NCBI RefSeq assembly: GCF_004005485.1
Contig: NZ_RZUL01000003.1
Location: 248,001 to 312,000, forward strand
Direction: 5' to 3'
Source: Sphingobium algorifonticola
Lineage (GTDB): Bacteria > Pseudomonadota > Alphaproteobacteria > Sphingomonadales > Sphingomonadaceae
DNA length: 64,000 nt
The notes below the pieces were generated by a model. It had not been told where the DNA came from. It searched no databases and was given only the letters and a program-made list of their open reading frames with translations. Below, one piece after another: positions 24,561 to 34,396 of this stretch. Position numbers and translations under genes: made by a program. How positions within the stretch are numbered: the first letter of the stretch is position 1; each line of letters begins with the position of its first letter.

Positions 24561-25352
24561 ATGCACGCCCTGTACCGCTCTGTCGCCGCGCTCATGGAAA
24601 CGGTCGCGGCGGAGGTCGTGTTGCCGCGCTATCAGAATCTGGCGCAGGACGAGATCGAGGAAAAAGCAGCGGACGATTATGTGACGATCGCCGACAAGGA
24701 AAGCGAACTGCGCCTGCACGAAGGGCTGTTGCGGATCCTGCCCGAAGCAGGCGTCATCGGCGAGGAAGCCGTCGCCGCCGATCCTTCGGTTCTCGACGCC
24801 GCGGGCCGGGGGCTTCAGTGGATCATCGACCCGATCGACGGCACCGGCAATTTCGCGGCGGGTCGCCCGCCCTTCGGCATCATGATCGGGCTGGTGGATG
24901 ACGGGATCATCCAGGCGGGCTGGATACTCGATCCGCTGACCGGCCGGATGTGCCATGCGGCGCTGGGTGGCGGCGCCTTTATCGACGAGGAACGGATCAT
25001 CGCGCGGGAAAGCGGTGCCGACCTGCCCATCGCCGCGCTCGCCGTTTATTTTCTCAGCGCGGAACAGCGCGCTGATATCGCCGTCCGCGCCGAGGGAAAG
25101 CTCACCCTGGTGGACATTCCGCGCTGCGCCGCAGAGCAATATCCCCGCCTTGTCCTCGGCCAGAACGACATATCTTTGTTTGAACGCTCGCACCCGTGGG
25201 ATCACGCGCCCGGCGCACTGATCCTGAACGAAGCGGGCGGCAGGCTCGCCCGCCGCGACGGCACACCCTATATCATCGGCGACAGACGCACCGGCCTGCT
25301 CGGCGCATCCTCACCGCGCATGTGGGACAGGGCGGCAGAGATATTGTGCTGA
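24561..25352 (+). CDS. Inositol monophosphatase-family phosphatase
   Basis: A 263-residue lithium-sensitive-type Mg-dependent phosphatase. Metal-binding motifs are GEEAVA, the IDPIDGTGNF core, and WDHAPGALILNEAGG near the C-terminus. The family includes inositol-1-phosphatase, 3'-phosphoadenosine phosphatase (CysQ) and histidinol-phosphatase (HisN type). Co-transcription with argJ hints at an amino-acid role such as histidinol-phosphatase, but the sequence does not settle this. The start at 24561 follows the argJ stop by 8 bases. Confidence 0.85.
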   Translation: MHALYRSVAALMETVAAEVVLPRYQNLAQDEIEEKAADDYVTIADKESELRLHEGLLRILPEAGVIGEEAVAADPSVLDAAGRGLQWIIDPIDGTGNFAAGRPPFGIMIGLVDDGIIQAGWILDPLTGRMCHAALGGGAFIDEERIIARESGADLPIAALAVYFLSAEQRADIAVRAEGKLTLVDIPRCAAEQYPRLVLGQNDISLFERSHPWDHAPGALILNEAGGRLARRDGTPYIIGDRRTGLLGASSPRMWDRAAEILC

Positions 25353-25366
25353 TTGCATAGCATATT

Positions 25367-25456
25367 GTCTTGTTCCCCTGCGGAAGCAGGGGTCCAGGGC
25401 AACGAAGTATGATTCTTTGGGACTCTGGCCCCCTGCTTCCGCAGGGGAACAAAGAC
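25367..25456. repeat. Dispersed inverted repeat between convergent operons
   Basis: Left arm GTCTTGTTCCCCTGCGGAAG... and right arm ending ...GGGGAACAAAGAC are complementary over about 30 bases with few mismatches, separated by about 25 bases. It is related to the element at 12570-12654 (shared GGGGTCCAGGGCAA). It lies 13 bases after the trxA stop and may end both converging transcripts. Confidence 0.75.
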
Positions 25457-25469
25457 AGGGAAAAAGGCC

Positions 25470-25790
25470 TTACAGCTCCCCTTCGATCCAGCCCTTGAGC
25501 TGGCTCTTGGGCGCAGCGCCCACTTTGGTCGCGGCAATTTCGCCGCCCTTGAACAGGATCATCGTGGGAATGCCGCGCACGCCATATTTGGTGGGGGCAT
25601 CGGGGTTTTCATCGATATTGATTTTGACGATATCGAGCTGGCCCGCCAACTCGTCGGAGATTTCCTCCAGCGCCGGGCCGATCATCTTGCACGGGCCGCA
25701 CCATTCCGCCCAGAAATCGACCAGCACGGGCTTGTCGGCCTCAATCACGTCGGACTGGAAACTGGCATCGGAAACGGCCTTGGTGGGCAT
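25470..25790 (-). CDS. trxA: Thioredoxin
   Basis: A 106-residue cytoplasmic disulfide reductase with the active site Trp-Cys31-Gly-Pro-Cys34 ([10 protein letters not shown]) and the cis-proline loop [13 protein letters not shown]. The start at 25790 has a GAGGAG ribosome site; a longer frame 30 bases upstream does not. It is the last gene of the divL-tsaE-amgK-murU-addB-addA-trxA operon, 35 bases after addA, a conserved alphaproteobacterial order. Confidence 0.97.
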   Translation of the reverse strand: MPTKAVSDASFQSDVIEADKPVLVDFWAEWCGPCKMIGPALEEISDELAGQLDIVKINIDENPDAPTKYGVRGIPTMILFKGGEIAATKVGAAPKSQLKGWIEGEL

Positions 25791-25825
25791 AGGGAAACTC
25801 CTCGATAGAAAACTTGGCACCGTAT

Positions 25826-28800
25826 CTAGGGGCTGTTGCCTTCGCCCTCAACGGGCAAGGCAGCCAATTTGTCCTGCGTCGCGGCAAAGCCCGGCTTGTG
25901 CGGCGTCAAAGACGCATCGGGCAGCAGGATCAGCGTCGGCCCGGCCGTGTAGAGCAGCGCCGCCTCGATCCGCCGGTCGGGGAAGATCACCGCCAGCGCC
26001 GCCGCATAGGCCGCCATCTGCCGCAGATGCGACAGCGGCACGGCATCGGCGGCAGTGGGCACGCTGCGGCCCGTCTTGAAATCGACGATCTGCACCCGGT
26101 CCGGCGTCACCAGCAGGCGATCGACCGTCCCGCTGATGACATCGCCGCCGACCACCGCCGCAATGGGTGCCTCTGCCAGCGCCTCGGGCGAGAACAGCGT
26201 TGCAAAGGCGCTGTCGTTCAACACCGCCAGGACATGCGCCACCAGCGCCGCGCGTTCCCTTGTATCCTTCACCCCCGCCACGCGCGCCAGCCATCGGTCG
26301 GCCGCGCCTGCCCGTTCGACCGGCGCAATGTCCGGCAGGCGTTCGAACAGGCTGTGCAGCCAGGTGCCCCGCTCCGCCGCCGCCCGCTGTGCCGCCGATG
26401 GCGGAGGATAGGGCAGCTCGTCGGTGACCGGGGCGGACGGGGCAAGCGGTCGCGGCGGACGGGCCTCGATCGGCGCGGCGCTGCGCAACCATGCGGGTTC
26501 CTCGACCGGATCGGCAACAGCCGTCACCTCCCTGTGTGCCTTTGCAACCGGCAGCGCCTCGGTTCCACGCCATATCAATCGCCCGTTCCAAAGCGGGTCG
26601 GCCTCCCACTGCGCGCCCAGCGCCTGCATGCCCCGCGCGACGGCCGCGTGCCAGCTTTCCTCGGGCACCACACCCTTGCGCCGTGCCGCAAGCGATCCTG
26701 CGACGACCAGTCGCTCCTCGGCACGGGTCATGGCGACATAGAGCAGCCGCCAATGCTCCTGCCGATCGGCGCGCCGGGCCTGCTCTACGGCCTCCGCCAC
26801 CGATCCAAAGCGTTCGGCCTTGCGCGGCGGCACCAGCGGCAGACCCTGCCAGGGCACCACTTCGTTGCGGTTGCCGGCATCAGGATCATGCGCCGCATCG
26901 GCCAGGATCACGACTGGCGCCTGCAATCCCTTGGCCCCATGCACCGTCAACAGCCGCACCGCATCGCCCTGCGCCGCAGCATCCCGCACGATTTCGACAT
27001 CGCCTCGGTCGAACCAGTCGACGAACCGTTGCAGCGTCGGCTGGCTATCAGTTTCGAAAGCGAGCGCCGCATTGAGCAGTTCCTCAATCGGATCGCGCGC
27101 CTCCGACCCCAGCCGCCCGATCAGCGCCCGCCGCCCCTGCATCGGACCGGACAATATATGCTCCAGATAGCGGTAGGGCGTCGTGAAATCGGCCTGCGCC
27201 AGCAAGTGGCGTAATGGCGCGATCCATGTCTCGTCCACCGTGGCGCGCAAATGCGCCCACAGACCGATGCGCCGCCCATGCGCCCGGTCGAACAGGTCGC
27301 CCTGGCTCCACCCGATCAGTGGCGACACCAGCAGATTGGCAAGGTTGAGATCATCCTCGGGCTGCACCGCAAAGCGCAGTGCGGCCAGCAGATCGCGTAC
27401 AGCAAGCGGCGCGTTCAAACGCAGCCGGTCGATCCCCGCGACATTGACGTCCGCCTCATACAGCCGGGCGACGATCAGCCGGGCCAGGTCACCGCGCTTG
27501 CGCACCAGGATCATGACGTCACCGGCGGTCATGTCGCGGCCCTTGCTGGCGAGCAGGGTCGGCGTCTTCGTCCAGAGGCGGACCTGGTCGGCAATCTGCC
27601 CGGCGAGCAGGCGATCCTGATCGCTCAGCCAGCTCTCCTCGCCTTCCGGCTCCCCGTCCTCATCGGCCCCGTCCGGGCGAACGACGCTGACCGGCGGCAG
27701 CAGCAGCACTTCACCGGGATGCCGGTTGGCGCTGACATGCCGCACCCCGTCGGCGGCAAAGCCCAACGCGCCGGGGGGCAGTGCGGCCAGCGTCGCATCC
27801 ACGACATCCAGCACGGGGGGGGTGGAGCGGAAGCTCTGATCGAGCGACAGATTGTGGAAGGGATGCGAGACGCCTTCTGCCAGCCTGTGAAACACGGCCC
27901 GCGCCTTCTCGAACGCTTCCGGGCTGGTTCCCTGAAAGCCGAAGATCGCCTGCTTGAAATCGCCCACGGTGAACAGGGTGCGCAGACGATCGCCCTTCGC
28001 CCCTTCGCCCGCGAAATACTCCTCCGCCAGCGCTTTCACTATGTCCCATTGCTCGTTGTTCGTATCCTGCGCTTCATCGACGAGGATATGGTCGGTCTGC
28101 TGGTCGAGCTTGTAGCGCACCCAGTCGCCCATGCCGGGTGTGCCAAGCAGGCTTTTCGCCCGCGCGATCAGGTCATCGAAATCGACGGCGCCCGCCGCCC
28201 GCTTGGCCTCCGCATAGGCCAGCGCATAGGCGCGGCCCGCCTCCAGCGCCTCGGCCAGCATCGCGGCATAGGCGGCCCTATCGCGCAGGTTCAGCAAATC
28301 CCGGCACCGCTCGCCCAGCCGCACCGCCAGCCCGGCATAATCGGCGTCGGCGGCGATGAGTTTGGCGGTATATTTCCGCGGCTCGCCCTTGTCGGTGTGG
28401 AAGACTTTCACGAGCGTGGTCAGCGTGGCGGCGCGCGCTTCAGGATTTGCAGCCCGCCAGGCGCCAATCCGGTCCGCATCGGTCAGGCCGCTCGCCGTGC
28501 CCCATGCCGCATTGGCTGCCGCGATCCGGGCCAGCGCCCGCATATCGAACTGGTCATCGGCACAGGCCGCCGCAATCGCCGCCTCGATGTCGCCCTCCGG
28601 CAGATCGAGCGCGGCAAACAGCCATGCGCGGATGTCGGACGGCAGTTGCGCCATGGCATCGCCATGCCGCGCACAGCGCATCAGATAGGCTTCGGCCGCG
28701 CCTTCACCCAGCCGCAGGCTCAGCGCCTGCATGGCGGCGATCAGCTTATGGTCGCCTCCGGCCTCGGCGCGCAACACGATATCGGCCAGCGTCTGGCGCG

Positions 28801-29293
28801 CCAGTTCCGCCTGCGCGCGGGCTTCCAGAGGTCGAAAACCGGGGATCAGACCCGCCTCGACCGGAAAGGCGGAGAGAAGCTGCTGGCAGAAGGCATGGAT
28901 CGTCTGGATGCGCAATCCGCCGCCGGTCGCCTCCAGCACTTCGGCGAACAGTCGCCGGGCAGTCTCGCGCGCATCCGGGCCGGAGGGTTCGCCCAGCGCC
29001 TCCAGATCGCTGAACAGCGCCGGATCGTCCATCTGCACCCAAGCGGCCAGACGATTATGAATGCGCTCGGCCATTTCGGCGGCCCCGGCCTTGGTGAACG
29101 TCAGGCACAGGATATTCTCCGGCCGCACCCCGCTCAGCAGCAGGCGATAGACGCGCGCGGTCAACACGTGCGTCTTGCCGGTCCCGGCGGAGGCCGACAG
29201 CCACACATGCCCGTCCGGCGCGGAGGCCAGCGCCTGATCGCCTTTCAGCGCCTGAAGGGCGGACGGCCCCTTAGCCATTGCCGCCCCGGCCAT
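25826..29293 (-). CDS. addA: Double-strand break repair helicase AddA
   Basis: The UvrD-like helicase-nuclease subunit of the AddAB complex, which resects DNA ends and loads RecA. The product is 1155 residues. Walker A ([11 protein letters not shown]) is at about residues 34-43. Further helicase motifs include [22 protein letters not shown] and the C-terminal [16 protein letters not shown] RecB-family nuclease domain at the end has [10 protein letters not shown]. The start at 29293 is decided by a GGAGG ribosome site 6-7 bases upstream; an ATG at 29278 lacks one. It overlaps the end of addB by 23 bases. Confidence 0.96.
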   Translation of the reverse strand: MAGAAMAKGPSALQALKGDQALASAPDGHVWLSASAGTGKTHVLTARVYRLLLSGVRPENILCLTFTKAGAAEMAERIHNRLAAWVQMDDPALFSDLEALGEPSGPDARETARRLFAEVLEATGGGLRIQTIHAFCQQLLSAFPVEAGLIPGFRPLEARAQAELARQTLADIVLRAEAGGDHKLIAAMQALSLRLGEGAAEAYLMRCARHGDAMAQLPSDIRAWLFAALDLPEGDIEAAIAAACADDQFDMRALARIAAANAAWGTASGLTDADRIGAWRAANPEARAATLTTLVKVFHTDKGEPRKYTAKLIAADADYAGLAVRLGERCRDLLNLRDRAAYAAMLAEALEAGRAYALAYAEAKRAAGAVDFDDLIARAKSLLGTPGMGDWVRYKLDQQTDHILVDEAQDTNNEQWDIVKALAEEYFAGEGAKGDRLRTLFTVGDFKQAIFGFQGTSPEAFEKARAVFHRLAEGVSHPFHNLSLDQSFRSTPPVLDVVDATLAALPPGALGFAADGVRHVSANRHPGEVLLLPPVSVVRPDGADEDGEPEGEESWLSDQDRLLAGQIADQVRLWTKTPTLLASKGRDMTAGDVMILVRKRGDLARLIVARLYEADVNVAGIDRLRLNAPLAVRDLLAALRFAVQPEDDLNLANLLVSPLIGWSQGDLFDRAHGRRIGLWAHLRATVDETWIAPLRHLLAQADFTTPYRYLEHILSGPMQGRRALIGRLGSEARDPIEELLNAALAFETDSQPTLQRFVDWFDRGDVEIVRDAAAQGDAVRLLTVHGAKGLQAPVVILADAAHDPDAGNRNEVVPWQGLPLVPPRKAERFGSVAEAVEQARRADRQEHWRLLYVAMTRAEERLVVAGSLAARRKGVVPEESWHAAVARGMQALGAQWEADPLWNGRLIWRGTEALPVAKAHREVTAVADPVEEPAWLRSAAPIEARPPRPLAPSAPVTDELPYPPPSAAQRAAAERGTWLHSLFERLPDIAPVERAGAADRWLARVAGVKDTRERAALVAHVLAVLNDSAFATLFSPEALAEAPIAAVVGGDVISGTVDRLLVTPDRVQIVDFKTGRSVPTAADAVPLSHLRQMAAYAAALAVIFPDRRIEAALLYTAGPTLILLPDASLTPHKPGFAATQDKLAALPVEGEGNSP

Positions 29294-32255
29294 ACCATTC
29301 CTCCAGCCGCATCAGATGATCATAATCGGTATAGGTCGGAATCTCGGGATGCAGCTTGGCGGTGAACTGCTCGTTCCCGGTCAGCCATCGGCCAACCGCA
29401 TCCGAAAAGCTGTCCAGAGCACTGGCGGTAAAGTCCGCCGTGATGATCTTGCCGCGCTTTCCCACCGGATCGGCGGGGCTTTCGCGATAGCCGAAATCCT
29501 CGCCTTTCTTTCCCAGCGACCAATATTCGAAGGCCCCCGCCAGACCAGTGACATTCTTTTCGGCAAAGCCGCCATGTTCAAGGATCAGGCCCAGCAGGCC
29601 AAGCTGCATCGCAAAGCCCGCCTGCACCTGTTTCGCGCTCGGCGGCTTGCCCGACTTGTAATCCACGATTGCCCATCTGCCGTCAGTCAGGCGATCGATG
29701 CGGTCGGCGGTGCCGTTCAGCGTCACGCCCGCGATCACCGCCTCGCCCTTTTCCTCTACGAGCAGGATGCGCCGCCCTTCGCGGCTGTCCTGCGCCACCT
29801 GCACCGCGATCCAGCGGATCGCCGCCAGCAGCCGGGGTGCCCACAGCGCGCGCATCAGCGGGTGTGCGTCGGCCCGGCGCAGCAAGGCCTCGGCGCGGGC
29901 TTCCAGCTTTGCGGGATCGCGCTGGTCCTCCATGGCCCAGAGTTGCAGGATGCGATGGACCTCGGTCCCGCGCCAGGCCGCGCTGGGATCGGCATCGACA
30001 GGATCGAGCGGACTGAGCCCCAGCATCTTGCGCGCGTAAAAGGCGAACGGGTCGGCCTTCAGACGATCGACATCGGTAACGGCGATCTTCTGCGGGCGCA
30101 GCGCCGGCGGCGGGCATGGCATCGGCCGTTCTGCCGGGCTTGGCGTTTCTACATGATCGAGCGCCCGCGCCAGCGCGCCATAGCGATCCGCCGTCTTCCA
30201 TTCAGGCCCGGCCATCGCCTTCAGCCGCAGCCAGAAGCGCGAGGCGACGGCCGGTGCGCTGGCATCGCGCCGCGCCCGCGTGATCAGCACCCGGGGAGCG
30301 CCCAGCGCGCTGGCGAAGTCATGCGCCGCCACGCCGATCCGACGTTCCAGCCCCGGCAGGCCCAGTTCCTGCCGGATGCGCGGCGCAAGCCAGGGATCGG
30401 GCGCTGGCAGCGCGGGCCAGGTGCCTTCGTTCAGCCCGGCAAGCACCATCAGGTCGGCCTGCTGCAACTGCGCTTCGACGAGGCCCAGAATCGACAGGCG
30501 CGGATGGCCCCCCTGCGGCGGACGCACGGCGACTTGCCCCAGCATCCGCTCCATGAGCGCGGGCATCGCCTGCGCGCCCGCGTCCTGCGGACCAAGCGGT
30601 GCGGCCGCCTCCATGTCGCCGAACAGGGCGGCGGCGGCGCGCCCCTGATGCCCGGCCCACACGGCATCGCCACTCAGAACGCCTGCCGTCTCGCGCAATA
30701 TCGCCAGCAGCGGCGGCAGGGCATCGGCACCCGCAAAGGCCTGTTCGAGCGGCACGAGCAATGCGCGCGCTTCCGGCCACCAAGCAGCCACCTGCGCGCG
30801 CACCAGCGCCAACCGATCATCGGCACGCGGCGCGAGCAGGCGATCGATCCCCGCCAACCCCGGCGCGGGCCGTGGTCCCCGGATCACCAGATCGAGACGC
30901 CGGACCTGTTCCAGCCAGCCAAGACGCCGCTCGCCGCGCATGACAAGCGGATGTTTCAACAGGTTGAGAAGGGCGACCGGCGCAAAGCGGTCGGCCGCCG
31001 CTTCGGCCAGCGCCACCAGCAGCGTGCCCGGCGGCAGACGGGACAAAGGCTGGCCCGCCGAATCGTCCGCCTCTATGCCCCAGCGGCGCAGATGCGCGGC
31101 CACACGCATCGCCAGCGCGCGGTCTGGCGTCACCAGCGCCACGGTCTGCTCCGGCGTCTCCAGCGCCTCGCGCAGCGCGATCGCAATCGCCTGCGCTTCC
31201 TCCGCGGGCGTCGCCACTTCCAGCGCACTGATCCCGCTCAGCGAACGCTCCGCCGTCTTGAGGTCGCGCCATTTCGCCGTAAGCTGCGGCGCCAGCATGG
31301 CGTGGGAAATGGCACGGCTGCGTACGGCGCGTGCGTCATGCCCACCGCCCCAGCGCCACAGCGCCACTTCCTCCCGCGCCACCCCCATCTGGTCGAGCAG
31401 GCGCTTGAGCGCATATTGCGGGTGCGTTTCCTGCGGTCGCCGCCGGATGCCTGTCAACGGATCGGGCGGAAACGGCCCGATCGCGTCCCATTCCTCCGCC
31501 GTCATGGTCTGGTCCAGATCGGCCAGCACCACTTGCCCCAGCGCCATCCGCGCCACTTGACGCAACAGGCCCGCTACCGCCGGGGCCGTGCTCGCGATCC
31601 CGGCGGCGATCACGAAACCGGGCGGCGGCGTTTGCGACCATCGGGTCGCAACATGCGCCAGCAAGCGGTTACGCCGGTCCGCCATGTCGATCATCCCTCG
31701 CTCGGCGAGGACAGTGGGCCACAGGCTCCAGATGATCTCGAACATCTCCAGCGCCTTCTGCCAATGCACCGAAAGCTCTGCCCGGACGTTCAGGTCGCGC
31801 AGGCGACGCGGATCCACCTGCTCGATCAGCAACTGATCCAAGGCATGCGCCAGCGCCTGCGCCAGGCGGATCGCTTCGGCGGCATCCACAGGCACGCCGC
31901 TGCGCGCCCGGGCGCGCTGCACCAGTTGCGCCAGGATCATCTGACGCTCCATCGCCGGAATGGCGGGCGGAATATCCGCACCCGCGCCCAGCGGGTCCAA
32001 GGCACTGCCCAGCGTCTCGTCCAGTTCCGGGTCGCCGACCGGCACCAGCCGGGGCAGCAGCAGCCCGCCTTTTACCCGCCGGACGAACGCATCCGCTATC
32101 GCCCGCGCCGCACGGTTGGTCGGCACCAATATGATCCCGCGCGCCAGCGCCATCGGATCGTCGCCATGCTGCGCCAGCAAGCCTGCCGCCAGCGCATCGG
32201 AAAAGGCGCGGTGCGCCGGAATGGTGTAGACAGCGGGACGGCGCCGCTCAGCCAT
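29271..32255 (-). CDS. addB: Double-strand break repair protein AddB
   Basis: Partner subunit of AddA. The 994-residue product has a degenerate helicase N-terminal half (GIILVPTNRAARAIADAF) and a C-terminal PD-(D/E)XK nuclease with AIVDYKSGKPPSAKQ. This alphaproteobacterial AddB form lacks an obvious Walker A. The start at 32255 (MAERRRPAVYTIPAHRAF) overlaps the murU stop by 8 bases, so translation is coupled; upstream frame extends into murU. A 982-codon open frame on the opposite strand is a composition artefact. Confidence 0.94.
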   Translation of the reverse strand: MAERRRPAVYTIPAHRAFSDALAAGLLAQHGDDPMALARGIILVPTNRAARAIADAFVRRVKGGLLLPRLVPVGDPELDETLGSALDPLGAGADIPPAIPAMERQMILAQLVQRARARSGVPVDAAEAIRLAQALAHALDQLLIEQVDPRRLRDLNVRAELSVHWQKALEMFEIIWSLWPTVLAERGMIDMADRRNRLLAHVATRWSQTPPPGFVIAAGIASTAPAVAGLLRQVARMALGQVVLADLDQTMTAEEWDAIGPFPPDPLTGIRRRPQETHPQYALKRLLDQMGVAREEVALWRWGGGHDARAVRSRAISHAMLAPQLTAKWRDLKTAERSLSGISALEVATPAEEAQAIAIALREALETPEQTVALVTPDRALAMRVAAHLRRWGIEADDSAGQPLSRLPPGTLLVALAEAAADRFAPVALLNLLKHPLVMRGERRLGWLEQVRRLDLVIRGPRPAPGLAGIDRLLAPRADDRLALVRAQVAAWWPEARALLVPLEQAFAGADALPPLLAILRETAGVLSGDAVWAGHQGRAAAALFGDMEAAAPLGPQDAGAQAMPALMERMLGQVAVRPPQGGHPRLSILGLVEAQLQQADLMVLAGLNEGTWPALPAPDPWLAPRIRQELGLPGLERRIGVAAHDFASALGAPRVLITRARRDASAPAVASRFWLRLKAMAGPEWKTADRYGALARALDHVETPSPAERPMPCPPPALRPQKIAVTDVDRLKADPFAFYARKMLGLSPLDPVDADPSAAWRGTEVHRILQLWAMEDQRDPAKLEARAEALLRRADAHPLMRALWAPRLLAAIRWIAVQVAQDSREGRRILLVEEKGEAVIAGVTLNGTADRIDRLTDGRWAIVDYKSGKPPSAKQVQAGFAMQLGLLGLILEHGGFAEKNVTGLAGAFEYWSLGKKGEDFGYRESPADPVGKRGKIITADFTASALDSFSDAVGRWLTGNEQFTAKLHPEIPTYTDYDHLMRLEEWYGRGGNG

Positions 32256-32967
32256 GCGCGATAATCGCCTCGACCATCGGAATTGCCTGCGGCGTACCGA
32301 CGTCGAACCACAGACCTTGATGCGCGACACCAAAGAGACGACCGGCGGCGATGGCCCTGTTCCAGAACACATTGGTCGAAAACACGGCATCGGGCGGATC
32401 GGTAATCAGGCGCGGCGAGAGGATCTGGACGCCGGTGAACACGAAGGGCGCGACATGGCCGGGCTTGCGGCGGGAAAGGCGCCCCAGTGCATCCATATGA
32501 AAGTCGCCCGGTCCGCTGTGACAATTGGCGCGGGCATGAGGCACGACGAGCAGCAGCGCGTCCATCCGCCGGTCATCCCAATGATCGGCGAGCAGGCCGA
32601 TGCTGTCGCGCGGCCCATCGATCCACAGATTGTCGCTATTGGCGCACAGAAAGGGCGCGGTGCCCAGCAGCGGCAGCGCCTTGACCAGACCGCCGCCGGT
32701 TTCCAGCAGCCGGTCACGCTCGTCGGACACGATCAGGTCCATCGGCCCCTTGCGTGTTTTCAGATGCGCCTCGACCGTGCTGGCAAGATAATGGACGTTC
32801 ACGACCACCTTGCGAATGCCCGCCGCCTCGATCCGGTCGAGCGCATGGTCCATCAGTGCCTTGCCGGCGACCTTGACGAGGGGCTTCGGCCGCGTCGCTG
32901 TCAGCGGACGCATCCTTTTGCCAAGGCCAGCCGCCATCAGCATCGCGGTATCGATGGTAGCGGTCAT
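32248..32967 (-). CDS. murU: N-acetylmuramate-1-phosphate uridylyltransferase-like nucleotidyltransferase
   Basis: A 239-residue sugar-nucleotide transferase with the signature LMAAGLGKRMRPLT, the KPLVKVAGKALMDHALD site, and FLCANSDNLWI for the metal-binding region. Sequence alone says nucleotidyltransferase. The MurU assignment rests on its four-base ATGA overlap with an AmgK-like sugar kinase. In Pseudomonas this pair turns recycled MurNAc into UDP-MurNAc, bypassing the fosfomycin-sensitive MurA step. It also overlaps addB downstream. Confidence 0.85.
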   Translation of the reverse strand: MTATIDTAMLMAAGLGKRMRPLTATRPKPLVKVAGKALMDHALDRIEAAGIRKVVVNVHYLASTVEAHLKTRKGPMDLIVSDERDRLLETGGGLVKALPLLGTAPFLCANSDNLWIDGPRDSIGLLADHWDDRRMDALLLVVPHARANCHSGPGDFHMDALGRLSRRKPGHVAPFVFTGVQILSPRLITDPPDAVFSTNVFWNRAIAAGRLFGVAHQGLWFDVGTPQAIPMVEAIIAHG

Positions 32968-33956
32968 GATATGTCGGGGATCAGGCGGCGTTTGTCGTCG
33001 GGCACGTTCGCCGCAAACCAGTCCGCCACGGGCCGCAGCGCAGGATGCGCGAGATCCCGTTCCAGCAAACCCCACATGCGCGGCAGGAAATCGAGGTAGC
33101 GCGGCTTTCCATCGCGCTTCCACAGGCGTGTGAATATGCCGATGATCTTCGCGTTGCGCTGCGCACCCAGCACCGCATAGGCCGCATCGAAATCGCCCCG
33201 CGGGGCGGCGATATCGCGGTAATATCCCAGCATCGCGGCCTCCAGATCGGGCGAAACGTCCCGCCGCGCATCCTGCAGAAGGGATACCAGATCATAGGCC
33301 GGGTGACCGACCAGCGCATCCTGAAAATCAAGCAGGCCAAGCCCGCGCGACCGCGCATGGCCCGGGATCAGCATGATGTTTTCGGCGTGATAGTCTCGCA
33401 GCACCGTCACCCTTGGCGCGTTGTCGTTCTCGACCAAGGGCAGCACGGCGTCCCAAGCGACGCCATAGCCCGCGACATCGACCGAAAGGCCGACGGCCGG
33501 GCAATACCACTCGACCAGCAATGCCGCTTCGCGTTGATAGACGGGCCGGTCATAGGGCGGCAGATCGGCGGGTGGCAGGCGATGCAGATCGGACAGCAGT
33601 GCCACAGCGCGCTGATAGATGGCCGTTTCCTCATGCGGAGAGGCATCGAGATATTCGCGCATGCGGATATCGCCGAAATCCTCGAGCAGAACGAGACCAT
33701 GATCGAGGTCCCGTGCCAATATGCCCGGCGCGGCGAACCCCTGCGCAGTCAGATGATCGGCAATCGCAAGAAACGGGCGCGGGTCTTCGTGCGGTGGCGG
33801 CGCATCCATCAGAACCGCCTGCCGGGTGCCGTCGTGGATACGGAAATAGCGGCGGAAAGAAGCGTCGCCCGCCAACGGCAATATCTGGGCCTTGCCCCAG
33901 CCTGCGCGGGAGAGGAAGGACGGCGCAGCGGCGGGCGGTGTCATCGTGGGGGCCAT
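32964..33956 (-). CDS. amgK: Cell-wall-recycling sugar kinase AmgK (aminoglycoside phosphotransferase fold)
   Basis: A 330-residue kinase of the aminoglycoside/choline phosphotransferase fold: GDASFRRYFRI at the N-terminal lobe, the catalytic loop in LRDYHAENIML and the metal-binding LLDFQDALVGHPAYDL. Its length and its coupling to a MurU-like gene indicate the anomeric MurNAc/GlcNAc kinase AmgK rather than a resistance enzyme. The start at 33956 (MAPTMTPP) follows a GGAGGG ribosome site. A second ATG at 33944 overlaps the tsaE stop but has no such site. Confidence 0.87.
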   Translation of the reverse strand: MAPTMTPPAAAPSFLSRAGWGKAQILPLAGDASFRRYFRIHDGTRQAVLMDAPPPHEDPRPFLAIADHLTAQGFAAPGILARDLDHGLVLLEDFGDIRMREYLDASPHEETAIYQRAVALLSDLHRLPPADLPPYDRPVYQREAALLVEWYCPAVGLSVDVAGYGVAWDAVLPLVENDNAPRVTVLRDYHAENIMLIPGHARSRGLGLLDFQDALVGHPAYDLVSLLQDARRDVSPDLEAAMLGYYRDIAAPRGDFDAAYAVLGAQRNAKIIGIFTRLWKRDGKPRYLDFLPRMWGLLERDLAHPALRPVADWFAANVPDDKRRLIPDIS

Positions 33957-34396
33957 CTGTCCCTCCAAGCGTCCGGCACCTGTGCTGTCAAGCACCGGCT
34001 GCCGTCATCGGCGACGGCTATCGACAGACAGAGCGCATGATCCCACAGCCGGTCGCCGATCCGCTCGGGCCACTCGATGATGACAAGGCTGTCGATCATA
34101 TAATCGTCCAGCCCCAGTTCGCGGATATCGGCATCATCCTCCAGCCGGTACAGATCGACATGTGCGACGGGCAGGCGGACGATCGGCGGATCATAGGGCT
34201 GGACCAGTGCAAAGCTTGGGCTGGGCGCTTCCTCGACAAGCCCAAGGGCATGCAGCAGCCCCCGCGCCAATGTCGTCTTGCCCGCGCCCAGGCCACCACG
34301 CAGCGCAATCACGTCTCCAGCCCGCACGACTTCGGCAATCCCGGCGCCCAGCGCGCGCATCGCCCCCTCGTCCGGGATATGAACCTCAGTTTGCAA
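33941..34396 (-). CDS. tsaE: tRNA threonylcarbamoyladenosine biosynthesis ATPase TsaE
   Basis: An essential P-loop ATPase that works with TsaB and TsaD to form t6A37 on ANN-decoding tRNAs. The product is 151 residues with Walker A GGLGAGKTTLARG (residues 34-46) and the family motifs SPSFALVQPY, HVDLYRLED and IIEWPERI. It overlaps the upstream kinase gene by 11 bases and amgK by 16 bases. Confidence 0.96.
   Translation of the reverse strand: MQTEVHIPDEGAMRALGAGIAEVVRAGDVIALRGGLGAGKTTLARGLLHALGLVEEAPSPSFALVQPYDPPIVRLPVAHVDLYRLEDDADIRELGLDDYMIDSLVIIEWPERIGDRLWDHALCLSIAVADDGSRCLTAQVPDAWRDRWPPR

Noticed and set aside
29316..32264. A 982-codon open frame antisense to addB, and similarly long ones antisense to addA (27251-29365), dnaX (7046-8608) and lon (10174-11820)
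   Set aside because: High GC removes stop codons from the frame opposite a real gene. The products are Arg/Gln/His-rich with no motifs, while the minus- or plus-strand genes opposite carry full family signatures.
32964..33956. Aminoglycoside resistance phosphotransferase
   Set aside because: The fold is shared, but coupling to a MurU-like nucleotidyltransferase and the length point to the AmgK sugar kinase.
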